This document shows, one piece after another, positions 34,120 to 42,236 of a stretch of 64,000 nucleotides of DNA (position 1 is the first letter of the stretch; each line of letters opens with the position of its first letter). The stretch is from Streptomyces noursei. GTDB taxonomy: Bacteria > Actinomycetota > Actinomycetes > Streptomycetales > Streptomycetaceae. The DNA lies in the NCBI RefSeq assembly GCF_016917755.1, contig NZ_CP070326.1, positions 6,324,001-6,388,000 on the forward strand, read 5' to 3'. The position numbers and the translations under genes are program-made. Below the pieces are notes generated by a model. It was not told where the DNA came from, did not search any database, and saw only the letters and a list, made by a program, of their open reading frames with translations.

Positions 34120-35375
34120 CCGCACCCGAGAGCGACACCGCGGCCCCACCCGCCCGGCCGGCCCCGCGGCACGGCCCCGCCGACCCCGTCAAGATTCTGA
34201 TGTACCGTCACCGCACCTTGTGCGAAAGGGCGGTTGACCCGCTGGAGATCGCCGCCGGACTGGAGGCGCACGGGGTCACCGACCGCGCCGCCGCCCGTTT
34301 CCGACACCGCGACGTCTTCTCCCTGGCGGAGGAGCTCTACGCCCGGGTCCCGCGCGCCGACGGACCGGAGCGCGGCGCGTCGGCGGGCCCGGAGGATGAA
34401 CCGGAGGCGCCGAATCCGGCCCCGGCCCCGGACCCGGCGGCCCCCGCCCCGGCCCCCCGCTCCCGGTTCGCCCGGGGTGCGGTGCAGCTGCTCCCCGGCG
34501 CGATCGGCCTCGCCACGGTCGCCGCCCACGCCTCCGTCGTGGCCCCGACTCCGCCGGTGCGCGGCGCCGTTGACGCGGCCGGGCTGCTGTTGACCGTCCT
34601 CGCGGTGCGGTTGGCGCTGCGCCACGGACCGCTGCGGCTGCGGCGCGGCCCCGGTTCCCGTACGGCGGTGCTGGGGGCGGTCTGGGCGGTGGGGTACGCG
34701 GTCTACGGCGACTGGCTGCTGGCGCAGCTGCTCTCCGGCGGGCCCGATGTGCCGGGCCCGCACCCGCGGGCCGCCGTCGCCGCCGCCGTGGCGCTGGCCT
34801 GCGTGATCGCCCCGGCCGCCGGCTGCGCCCACTGGTTCGCCCGGCGCGCCCGGCGCGGGGTGGTCGCCAGTCGCGCACTGGCCGAACTCGCCGCCCGGGT
34901 GCGGCCGTTGCTGATCGGCGCCACGCTGCTCTTCGTGGTCGCGGCCGGGGCGCTGACGGTCGGCGCCCAACTGCTGCTCGCCCGCGCGGGGAGCCCCGGC
35001 GGCCGGTGGGCGGTCCCGGCGGTGGTCGCGCTGGCGGTGCTGCTCTTCCTCGCCCGGCTGCTCGCGGTCCACGGCTTCCCGGCGGCCGCCGCGGCCGGCC
35101 TCGGCGGCGCCGCGGCCCTGGAGGCGGTGGCCCTGGCCCTCGTCCTGACCGCCCGGCTCCCCGGCCTGGCGCGGCTCGGCACTCCGGTGGAGGCGCTGGT
35201 CGCCGCCGCCGGACCGGCCGCGGTCCCGGCCGTCGCGTGCGCGGTTGCCGCGCTGGGCCTCCTCGTCCGCGGCCTGCGGGCGCTCACCGGCGCCTGTGCG
35301 CACCCGCCCGCCGACATGCCCGAACGGCCCGGCGGCACCCCCGTCGGCGACCCCGCGGAGGCTCACCGGCCATGA
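34116..35375 (+). CDS. Polytopic membrane protein of the glycan operon
   Basis: 419 aa. A 115-residue soluble N-terminus (KILMYRHRTLCERAVDPLEIAAGLEAHG with a helical fold) is followed by about eight to ten Ala/Leu/Val-rich membrane helices. Not recognisably PelG or Wzx, but position and topology suit a polysaccharide flippase or assembly partner for the PelF-like enzyme. ATGA overlaps on both sides. Confidence 0.72.
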   Translation: MTAPESDTAAPPARPAPRHGPADPVKILMYRHRTLCERAVDPLEIAAGLEAHGVTDRAAARFRHRDVFSLAEELYARVPRADGPERGASAGPEDEPEAPNPAPAPDPAAPAPAPRSRFARGAVQLLPGAIGLATVAAHASVVAPTPPVRGAVDAAGLLLTVLAVRLALRHGPLRLRRGPGSRTAVLGAVWAVGYAVYGDWLLAQLLSGGPDVPGPHPRAAVAAAVALACVIAPAAGCAHWFARRARRGVVASRALAELAARVRPLLIGATLLFVVAAGALTVGAQLLLARAGSPGGRWAVPAVVALAVLLFLARLLAVHGFPAAAAAGLGGAAALEAVALALVLTARLPGLARLGTPVEALVAAAGPAAVPAVACAVAALGLLVRGLRALTGACAHPPADMPERPGGTPVGDPAEAHRP

Positions 35376-35629
35376 CCGCCCCCCTCCGCCCGTATGGGCC
35401 TTCGTACCCCCCGCATGGCGTGGCGCGGTGCCCCGATGCCGCCGCTCCGCGCTCCCCGGCCTCCGTGCCGCGGACCGCACCCCCCACCTGGTCCCCGCGC
35501 CCAGCGGCGGACGCCGAACCCGCGGCCGGAGCCGGAGGAACCGGCCCGCTTCCCTCGATCCCCATGAGGAGTCGACACATGAACGTCCACCCGACCACAC
35601 GTCACGCGCGCAGGGGGGACGCACGATGA
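35372..35629 (+). CDS. Small Pro-rich coupled ORF
   Basis: 85 aa. ATG overlaps the membrane protein stop and the TGA overlaps the epimerase ATG, which argues for translation. Low-complexity Pro/Ala/Arg composition with no domain. An internal ATG at 35580 with AGGAG upstream would give a 16-residue leader peptide (MNVHPTTRHARRGDAR) directly before the epimerase; either form may serve mainly to couple translation. Confidence 0.4.
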   Translation: MTAPLRPYGPSYPPHGVARCPDAAAPRSPASVPRTAPPTWSPRPAADAEPAAGAGGTGPLPSIPMRSRHMNVHPTTRHARRGDAR

Positions 35630-36585
35630 GGGTGCTGCTCATCGGCGCCAACGGGTACCTCGGCCGCTATGTCGCCGACCGCCTGCTCGCCGACCCCGCC
35701 GTCCAGCTCACCGCCCTGGGCCGGGGAGACGACGCCGACGTCCGCTTCGACCTGGCCACCGGCAGCCCCGGGGCGCTCACCCGCTTCCTCGACGCGGTCC
35801 ACCCCGGCGTGGTAGTCAACTGCGCCGGCACCACCCGCGGCGGCGCCCGGGAGCTGACCCGGCACAACACCGTCGCGGTCGCCACCATCTGCGAGTCGCT
35901 GCGCCGCAGCGGCTGCGGCGCCCGCCTGGTCCATCTCGGCTGCGCCTCGGAGTACGGGCCCTCGCAGCCCGGCTCGTCCACCGCGGAGGACGCGGTGCCG
36001 CGCCCCGGGGGCCCGTACGGGGTCAGCAAGCTGGCTGCCACCGAACTGGTGCTGGGCTCCGGGCTGGACGCGGTGGTGCTGCGGGTCTTCTCGCCGGTCG
36101 GCCCGGGCACCCCGGCCGGGTCGCCGCTGGGCCGGCTCGCCGAGGCGATGCGGCGCGCGATGCAGTCCGGGGACAACGAGCTGAAGCTGGGCGGGCTCGG
36201 CGTCCAGCGGGACTTCGTCGACGTCCGGGACGTGGCCCGGGCGGTGCACGCCGCCTCGCTGTCCGCCGCGCAGGGCGTGGTCAACATCGGCACCGGGCGC
36301 GCGGTGCGGCTGCGGGAGGCCGCCGCGGTGCTCGCCCGGGTCGCCGGGTTCGGCGGCTCGCTGCACGAACTCGACTCCCCGCCCGCCCGGTTGGTGATCC
36401 CGGCCCCGGCCACCGAGGGGCACGCGGCGGGCGCACCGCCCACCGCCTACCCGTATCCGGACGGCTGCGGCACCTGGCAGCAGGCCGATGTGCGCACCGC
36501 CCGCGACCGGCTCGGCTGGCGCCCGCGGATCGGCCTGGAGGAGTCCCTGGCCGACATCTGGATGGAGGCCGCCTGCCGCATCTGA
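35626..36585 (+). CDS. NAD-dependent nucleotide-sugar epimerase/dehydratase
   Basis: 319 aa, extended SDR. GANGYLGRY gives the dinucleotide-binding GxxGxxG, and YGVSKLA the catalytic Tyr-x3-Lys; RDFVDVRDVARAV is typical of GalE/RmlD-like members. It likely makes the activated sugar for the upstream glycosyltransferase. Last gene of the operon, followed by a bulged hairpin at 36784-36810. Confidence 0.9.
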   Translation: MRVLLIGANGYLGRYVADRLLADPAVQLTALGRGDDADVRFDLATGSPGALTRFLDAVHPGVVVNCAGTTRGGARELTRHNTVAVATICESLRRSGCGARLVHLGCASEYGPSQPGSSTAEDAVPRPGGPYGVSKLAATELVLGSGLDAVVLRVFSPVGPGTPAGSPLGRLAEAMRRAMQSGDNELKLGGLGVQRDFVDVRDVARAVHAASLSAAQGVVNIGTGRAVRLREAAAVLARVAGFGGSLHELDSPPARLVIPAPATEGHAAGAPPTAYPYPDGCGTWQQADVRTARDRLGWRPRIGLEESLADIWMEAACRI

Positions 36586-36783
36586 GCGGTGGCGCCCCGG
36601 GCACCGCCCGCGCCTCCACCGGGGCCGGGCCGCCGCGGGCGGGGGTGCCCGGCTTCGTGCACCCCTGTCGGCGCCCGCGCTCGTGAGACGGATGTCCACC
36701 CAGTGGGACGCCTGGATACGGAGCGGGACGCCCGGTCCTTCGCCGCGCCGCTCACCGGTGCCCAGCGCGGTCGGGAGCGGCAT

Positions 36784-36810
36784 CGGAGGAGGCTTCCGCC
36801 TGGGCCTCCG
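36784..36810 (+). terminator. Bulged hairpin after the glycan operon
   Basis: CGGAGG-AGGC, TTCC loop, GCCT, GGG bulge, CCTCCG: 10 bp of stem, 200 bases after the epimerase stop. Confidence 0.4.
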
Positions 36811-36898
36811 TCCCGCGGGTCGGCCGCCGCCGGTGCCGCCCCGGAGCCGCTGCCCGGCCACTGGGACGCATTCGTCTCGCACACCGGACCGGGTGTCT

Positions 36899-36925
36899 CG
36901 GAATGAAGAAGGGCGTGGCAGTGTT
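36899..36925 (+). promoter_or_regulatory. SigR-type promoter of moeZ
   Basis: GGAAT (36900-36904), 18 bases, GTT (36923-36925), about 80 bases upstream of the moeZ start. From memory moeB/moeZ is a reported SigR target in S. coelicolor, consistent with this site. The rest of the 418-bp gap (36586-37003) holds only the bulged hairpin. Confidence 0.72.
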
Positions 36926-37003
36926 ACGGGGAGAACCATCTCCGCCGTTCCCGGTTCCGACCGGGGCGGGGGAACCCCATCGAGACCGACCAACGGAGTC
37001 CCC

Positions 37004-38182
37004 GTGTCGCTGCCACCCCTGGTCGAGCCCGCTCCGGAGCTCACCGTCGACGAGGTCCGCAGGTACTCCCGCCACCTGATCATCCCCGATGTCGGGATGG
37101 ACGGGCAGAAGCGGCTGAAGAACGCCAAGGTGCTGTGTGTCGGCGCCGGCGGCCTGGGTTCGCCCGCGCTGATGTACCTGGCCGCGGCCGGCGTCGGCAC
37201 CCTGGGCATCGTGGAGTTCGACGAGGTCGACGAGTCGAACCTGCAGCGCCAGATCATCCACAGCCAGGCGGACATCGGCCGTTCCAAGGCCGCCTCCGCC
37301 AAGGACACGGTGCTCGGCATCAACCCGTATGTCACGGTCAACCTCCACGAAGAGCGCCTCGACTCCACCAACGTGATGGAGCTCTTCGCCCAGTACGACC
37401 TGATCGTCGACGGCACGGACAACTTCGCCACCCGTTACCTCGTCAACGACGCCTGCGTGCTGCTGAACAAGCCGTACGTCTGGGGTTCCATCTACCGCTT
37501 CGACGGCCAGGCGTCGGTGTTCTGGAGCGAGCACGGCCCCTGCTACCGCTGCCTGTACCCGGAGCCCCCGCCGCCCGGCATGGTGCCGTCCTGCGCCGAG
37601 GGCGGCGTGCTCGGCGTGCTCTGCGCCTCCATCGGCTCGATCCAGGTCAACGAGGCCATCAAGCTGCTCGCCGGCATCGGCGACCCGCTGGTCGGCCGCC
37701 TGATGATCTACGACGCGCTGGAGATGACGTACCGCCAGGTCAAGGTCCGCAAGGACCCCAACTGCGCGGTCTGCGGCGAGAACCCGACCGTCACCGAGCT
37801 CATCGACTACGAAGCGTTCTGCGGCGTGGTGTCCGAGGAGGCCCAGGAGGCGGCGGCCGGTTCCACGATCACTCCGCGCCAGCTCAAGGAGTGGATCGAC
37901 AACGACGAGAAGATCGACATCATCGATGTCCGGGAGCCCAACGAGTACGAGATCGTCTCGATCCCCGGCGCCCGCCTGATCCCGAAGAACGAGTTCCTGA
38001 TGGGCACCGCCCTCCAGGACCTCCCGCAGGACAAGAAGATCGTCCTGCACTGCAAGACCGGCGTCCGCTCCGCCGAGGTGCTCGCGGTCCTGAAGTCCGC
38101 CGGCTTCGCCGACGCGGTGCACGTCGGTGGCGGCGTCATCGGCTGGGTCAACACCGTCGAGCCGGAGAAGCCCGTCTACTGA
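37004..38182 (+). CDS. moeZ: Adenylyltransferase/sulfurtransferase MoeZ
   Basis: 392 aa from the GTG at 37004 (GGAG upstream). The N-terminal E1-like domain has VLCVGAGGLGSPALMYLAAAGVG for ATP, FDEVDESNLQRQ, and zinc cysteines in CYRC and CAVC. The C-terminal rhodanese domain has LHCKTGVRSAE with the active Cys. MoeZ adenylates and thiolates the C-terminus of sulfur carriers such as MoaD and ThiS-like proteins for molybdopterin, cysteine and other sulfur pathways. Expression from a SigR-type promoter would link sulfur supply to thiol stress. Confidence 0.95.
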   Translation: MSLPPLVEPAPELTVDEVRRYSRHLIIPDVGMDGQKRLKNAKVLCVGAGGLGSPALMYLAAAGVGTLGIVEFDEVDESNLQRQIIHSQADIGRSKAASAKDTVLGINPYVTVNLHEERLDSTNVMELFAQYDLIVDGTDNFATRYLVNDACVLLNKPYVWGSIYRFDGQASVFWSEHGPCYRCLYPEPPPPGMVPSCAEGGVLGVLCASIGSIQVNEAIKLLAGIGDPLVGRLMIYDALEMTYRQVKVRKDPNCAVCGENPTVTELIDYEAFCGVVSEEAQEAAAGSTITPRQLKEWIDNDEKIDIIDVREPNEYEIVSIPGARLIPKNEFLMGTALQDLPQDKKIVLHCKTGVRSAEVLAVLKSAGFADAVHVGGGVIGWVNTVEPEKPVY

Positions 38183-38208
38183 GCGGCGCAGTCGCCCCGT
38201 GACACGTG

Positions 38209-38241
38209 AGGCGCCGGTCCGTGCACCACGGACCGGCGCCT
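38209..38241. terminator. Terminator between moeZ and the flippase gene
   Basis: Perfect 15-bp stem with a 3-base loop (38224-38226), followed by TTCG on the plus strand; convergent genes on both sides. Confidence 0.87.
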
Positions 38242-38292
38242 TCGCGCGTACCGGCGGAGGCGGCTTCCCGGAGTGCCGGGCAGCCGCCTGCG

Positions 38293-41200
38293 TCAGATCT
38301 CGCCCTTGCGGCTCAGGAAGTTGAAGGCCAGCCAGCCCGGCAGCACCGGCAGCCAGAAGACCATCAGCCGGAACAGCAGCACCGCCGGCAGCGCCGTCTC
38401 GGCCGGCAGTCCGCCGAAGATCAGCGCGGCACTCAGGGCGCCCTCCACGGCGCCCACGCCGCCCGGTGTCGGCGCCGCCGAGCCCAGCGCGTTGCCCGCC
38501 AGGAAGGCCACCGCGATACCGGCGTAGCTGATCTGGTCGCCGCCGCCGAACGCCCGGATCGAGGCGTCCAGACACATCACGTTCGCCCCCGTCAGCAGCA
38601 TCATCCCGCCGATGCCGGTGACCAGCTTCCGCGGCCGCTGGAGGATGTCCAGCATCCGCGGCACCACGCCGGCGAACAGCGACCGCAGCCGGGTCACCAC
38701 GAACTTCCGCAGCACCGGGACCGCCGTGACGACCAGGACCAGCACCGCCACCGTCAGCAGACCGGCGATCACCGTCCGGGACGCCTGGATCTGCGGGGCG
38801 TGCTCGGTGCCGGTCAGATAGCCGAACGCCAGCAGCAGCACGATGTGGCTGCCCAGCCCGAACAGCTGGGACGCGCCGACGCTCGCCACCGCCAGGCCGG
38901 GACGTACCCCGGCCCGCTGGAGGAACCGGGTGTTCAGCGCCACCCCGCCGATCGCGGTGGGCGCCACCAGTTTCACGAAGTCGCCCGCGACCTGCGCGAG
39001 CAGCGTCCGCAGGAACGAGACCTTCTCGGTGACGAACCCCAGCAGGCTCATCGCCGCCGCGACGTACGTCAGCGCCGAGAAGAACGCCGCCACCAGCACC
39101 CACACCCACCGGGCCTGGTTGATCACGTCGCCGACGTTGAAGTTGGTGAGCTGGGACAGCAGCAGGTACGCGGCGAACGCACCCGCGATCCAGGTGATCA
39201 GGATCCGCGGGCTCAGCCGCTCCAGCTTCGCCGGCTCGATGACCGCGGTCGGCCGGATCAGCAGCACCTGTCGGCGGATCTGGGCGAGCAGGTCCTCCTC
39301 CAGCGCCTCTTCCGACGCCTCCTCCAGGGCCCGCTTCTCGGCGGACTTCTCCGCGTTCCGCATCGCCCGCAGCGCCTTGCGGTCGCGGGGGCCGCTCGTT
39401 TCCCGGGCCTCCCGCGCCTCCTTCGCGGCCTGCGAGGCGGTGAGCACCGTCTCCCGCTCCCGCTTGGACCGCTCCCTGGCCAGCTGGCGCAGGGTGGCCC
39501 GGGTGGTGCGGCTGAGCGCGATCGGCTGGAGCAGCGGCAGGCTGTCGGCCACCGCGTCGGGGCCGAGCACCTCGACGGCCGCGGCGACCGCCCGCTCGGC
39601 GCCGACCCGCAGCCCGCAGGTGGACAGCAGCTGGGCGATGTCCATCCGCAGCACCAGATCGCCGGCGGCGATCTCGCCGCCCCGCAGGTCGGTCAACACG
39701 ATGTTGCCGGAACGATCCACCAGCAGGGCGTCCCCGACCAGCCGCCGGTGCGCGATCCGCCGCGACTGCAGCGCGGCCACCTGCCGCCAGGCGCTGTGCA
39801 TCAGCTCGTCGGTGATCTCCTCGTCGGCCAGCGCGTCGAAGCTGCGGCCGCCGATGTGCTCGTAGACCAGCATCACCGCGTCCGGTCCGAGCTCGGAGGT
39901 GGCGATCAGCTTGGGCGCGTTGGCGCCGGCCGCGATCGCCGCGTACGCCAGCAGCGCCTCCTGCTCCAGGGCCTGGCGCAGCGACTGGAGGCTGCGGCGC
40001 TGGTTGATGCCGCGCAGCGACAGCCGCCGCCACACCCGGTAGAAGAAGCCCTGCGCCTGCTGCTCGCGGTCCACGACGGTGACGTCGATCGGCGGGCCGT
40101 CCTCCAGGGCGACGAGGTAGCGGCGGCCCCGGTCGCCGTGGTCCGGGCTGCCGTCCTCCGCGCGCATCGCGCTGACCGGCCGGAAGCCGACCCGGCGCAG
40201 GCCCGCGAGGAGGTTCTGGCCGGTGGGGCGGACGTTGGGCGAGCCGACGGCGTAGAGGGTGCCGAAGGCGACGGTCCAGCCGATCAGTACGGTCACCACG
40301 ATCGCGAACGGGGTGGTGTACCGCCCGATCAGCACCGCGAAAGCGTCCAGCAACAGGACGCACCACATCGCCACCCGCCAGCGCGGCCGCCGGGACATCC
40401 CCACCGCCGTCATATAGGCGATCACCGGTGCCAGATAGCTGTGCACCGGTGCGGAGAGCGCCCCGTTGGCCAGCGGCTGGGTCAGCGCGCTGCGGATCGA
40501 GGCGGGGGCCGCCTCGGCCACCCACAGGTCGGTGGCGAGCGACACCCCGTGCGCCAGTACGGCGGCCAGCACGCCGTCCGCGATCCGCAGCCCGTCCCGC
40601 TTGATCAGGCGTTCCACGGCGTAGGCCACCGGCACGATCAGCACCAGGACGCTGGAGGCCAGCCCCGCCAGGTTGATCAGCAGCGGCGGAGCCGCCCCGG
40701 CGCCCTGCCCGATGTCGTTCTTCAGCCCCTGGGTGGTGCCGTGCGCGAACGTCGCCAGCGCCAGCACCAGTGCGATCCCGGCGATGCCGAGCAGCAGCCG
40801 CAGCAGGTCGGCGGGGCGGTGCACCCGCGCCGGCAGCAGCGGCTCGTCGACCGCGAGCCGGTCCACGTGGAACTCGCCGCTGTCCTCCGGGCCGCCCGTG
40901 GAGCGGTACGCGCCGGTGCGGGGCACGCCCCGGGGCGCGTCGTCGGCGGTCTTGTGGTGCTCCAGCCGTTCCTCCGGCTGCTGATCGCTCTGGGCGCTCT
41001 CCTTCGTCCGCCGTACGGGCTGGTGCCGCTCGGGTGGCTCCGGCGCCGTGGGCCGTCCCGGCCTCGCGGACGCCTCGGGTCGTTCGGCCTTCTCGATCGT
41101 GCTCGCCTTTTCGGTAGCGGAGGCCGCGGTCGGCTTCCGTTGTTGCTTCCCCTGTTCCGCCGCCCGCGGCCCTTGCGGCTGCGCGGTCCCTGCGGTCGGT

Positions 41201-41298
41201 CCCGGGGCGGTGCCGGCTGCCAGCACATCAGGGGCGCCCGCCTCCCGTGGAGGCGCCGCACCCTGCTGTTCGGCCGTCTCTTCTTGATCTCGTATCAC
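38293..41298 (-). CDS. Kinase-like/LPG-synthase-type flippase fusion membrane protein
   Basis: 1001 aa. Order: a charged disordered N-terminus (1-160), about six membrane helices (160-370), a cytosolic kinase-like domain (about 390-610) with HRRLVGDALLVD and LTDLRGG in place of the HGD..N and DFG loops, a Lys/Glu-rich coiled coil (about 630-690), and a C-terminal LPG_synthase_TM/TIGR00374 domain with seven or more helices (ANVMCLDASIRAFGGG, GNALGSAAPTPGGVGAVEGALSAALI). Such flippase domains move lipids or lipid-linked sugars. The kinase part resembles ABC1/RIO folds but may be inactive. GTG start. Confidence 0.83.
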   Translation of the reverse strand: MIRDQEETAEQQGAAPPREAGAPDVLAAGTAPGPTAGTAQPQGPRAAEQGKQQRKPTAASATEKASTIEKAERPEASARPGRPTAPEPPERHQPVRRTKESAQSDQQPEERLEHHKTADDAPRGVPRTGAYRSTGGPEDSGEFHVDRLAVDEPLLPARVHRPADLLRLLLGIAGIALVLALATFAHGTTQGLKNDIGQGAGAAPPLLINLAGLASSVLVLIVPVAYAVERLIKRDGLRIADGVLAAVLAHGVSLATDLWVAEAAPASIRSALTQPLANGALSAPVHSYLAPVIAYMTAVGMSRRPRWRVAMWCVLLLDAFAVLIGRYTTPFAIVVTVLIGWTVAFGTLYAVGSPNVRPTGQNLLAGLRRVGFRPVSAMRAEDGSPDHGDRGRRYLVALEDGPPIDVTVVDREQQAQGFFYRVWRRLSLRGINQRRSLQSLRQALEQEALLAYAAIAAGANAPKLIATSELGPDAVMLVYEHIGGRSFDALADEEITDELMHSAWRQVAALQSRRIAHRRLVGDALLVDRSGNIVLTDLRGGEIAAGDLVLRMDIAQLLSTCGLRVGAERAVAAAVEVLGPDAVADSLPLLQPIALSRTTRATLRQLARERSKRERETVLTASQAAKEAREARETSGPRDRKALRAMRNAEKSAEKRALEEASEEALEEDLLAQIRRQVLLIRPTAVIEPAKLERLSPRILITWIAGAFAAYLLLSQLTNFNVGDVINQARWVWVLVAAFFSALTYVAAAMSLLGFVTEKVSFLRTLLAQVAGDFVKLVAPTAIGGVALNTRFLQRAGVRPGLAVASVGASQLFGLGSHIVLLLAFGYLTGTEHAPQIQASRTVIAGLLTVAVLVLVVTAVPVLRKFVVTRLRSLFAGVVPRMLDILQRPRKLVTGIGGMMLLTGANVMCLDASIRAFGGGDQISYAGIAVAFLAGNALGSAAPTPGGVGAVEGALSAALIFGGLPAETALPAVLLFRLMVFWLPVLPGWLAFNFLSRKGEI

Positions 41299-41476
41299 CA
41301 GTCACCGTCCGGAAGATGGTGGCACGGCCGTCCGGCCCGGGGAGGCATCAGGGTGCATTTGGGGCCCACGGGAAGTGGAACCACCGCCACCGCACACGGT
41401 CTCCGCCGTTCTCAGGGTCTACCCCGGCCGACGCAGGACCGAGCGTCCAAGCCCATTGTCGGTGCTGTGCGGCAGG

Positions 41477-42088
41477 ATGGACCGAATGAAGGGGACCGGA
41501 GACACGGACAGCGCCGGCGCCGCCGGCGACGGACCGGCCGCCGCCGTGGAACTGCCCGACTACGCCGAGCGGGTCCTCGGCGTCGTCGAGCTGATCCCGC
41601 CCGGCCGGGTCATGACGTACGGGGACGTCGCGGAGTGGCTCAAGGACGAGGAGCACCCCCAGGGGCCGGCGCCCGGCGGCCCCCGGCAGGTGGGCCGGGT
41701 GATGGCGCTCTACGGGGGCGCGGTGCCCTGGTGGCGGGTGGTGCGCGCGGACGGCACCCTGCTCCCCGGGAGCGAACTGCGCGCCCTGGCCCACTACCGC
41801 GACGAGGGCACACCCCTCAGGGGAGCCTCGGCGGTGTTGACCGAAGGGGCCGCGGGGCCCCGGACAGAGTCCGGGGAGGCGTCGACGAGGGGCGGTGGTC
41901 GGGCGACGGGTTCAGGAGGCGCCGCGCGAAGCGCGTCCGGGAGGGGCGGTGGTCGGGCGACGGGTTCAGGAGGCGTCGCGCGAAGCGCGTCCGGGAGGGG
42001 CGGTGGTCGGGCGACGGGTGGGCAGATGCCGCGGATCGACATGCGGCGGGCGCGATGGGACGGCGGCGGGGCCCCGGACGTGCCCTAG
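41477..42088 (+). CDS. Alkyltransferase-like (ATL/MGMT-family) DNA-binding protein
   Basis: 203 aa; an ATG at 41486 is also possible. The MGMT DNA-binding domain is clear (YAERVLGVVELIPPGRVMTYGDVAEWL, GPRQVGRVMALYGGAVPWWRVVRADG), but the reactive PCHRV has become PWWRV, so it cannot transfer alkyl groups. ATL proteins bind O6-alkylguanine and recruit nucleotide-excision repair. A long Gly/Arg/Ser linker made of 18-residue tandem repeats precedes the tail PRIDMRRARWDGG. It lies beside the AdnAB genes, as Rv3204 does in mycobacteria. Confidence 0.85.
   Translation: MDRMKGTGDTDSAGAAGDGPAAAVELPDYAERVLGVVELIPPGRVMTYGDVAEWLKDEEHPQGPAPGGPRQVGRVMALYGGAVPWWRVVRADGTLLPGSELRALAHYRDEGTPLRGASAVLTEGAAGPRTESGEASTRGGGRATGSGGAARSASGRGGGRATGSGGVARSASGRGGGRATGGQMPRIDMRRARWDGGGAPDVP
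41888..42018 (+). repeat. 54-bp tandem repeat, 2.4 copies, in frame
   Basis: Unit starts at 41888, 41942 and 41996 with AGGGGCGGTGGTCGGG; copies one and two differ by one base. 54 bp is 18 codons, so the repeat encodes RGGGRATGSGGAARSASG-like units. A diverged copy lies at 12501-12542. Confidence 0.85.
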
Positions 42089-42236
42089 GGTTGGCCCCTT
42101 GGCCGGTACGGTCGGCGGACCGCCGGGCCGGGCGCGGCCCGCCGCGGGCGCCCCCGACGGGCAGCGGCACCGCCGGCACCGCCCGGCACCCTCCGCACCA
42201 CCACCAGCACTTCCCTTCCCAGGACCGGCGATCCAC

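Noticed and set aside
36947..36960. Minus-strand GGAAC-N17-GTT near the moeZ leader
   Set aside because: Spacing is off by one and no minus-strand gene follows.
36752..40525. 1257-aa minus-strand frame spanning moeZ and the flippase gene
   Set aside because: Crosses two supported genes and a terminator; no domain.
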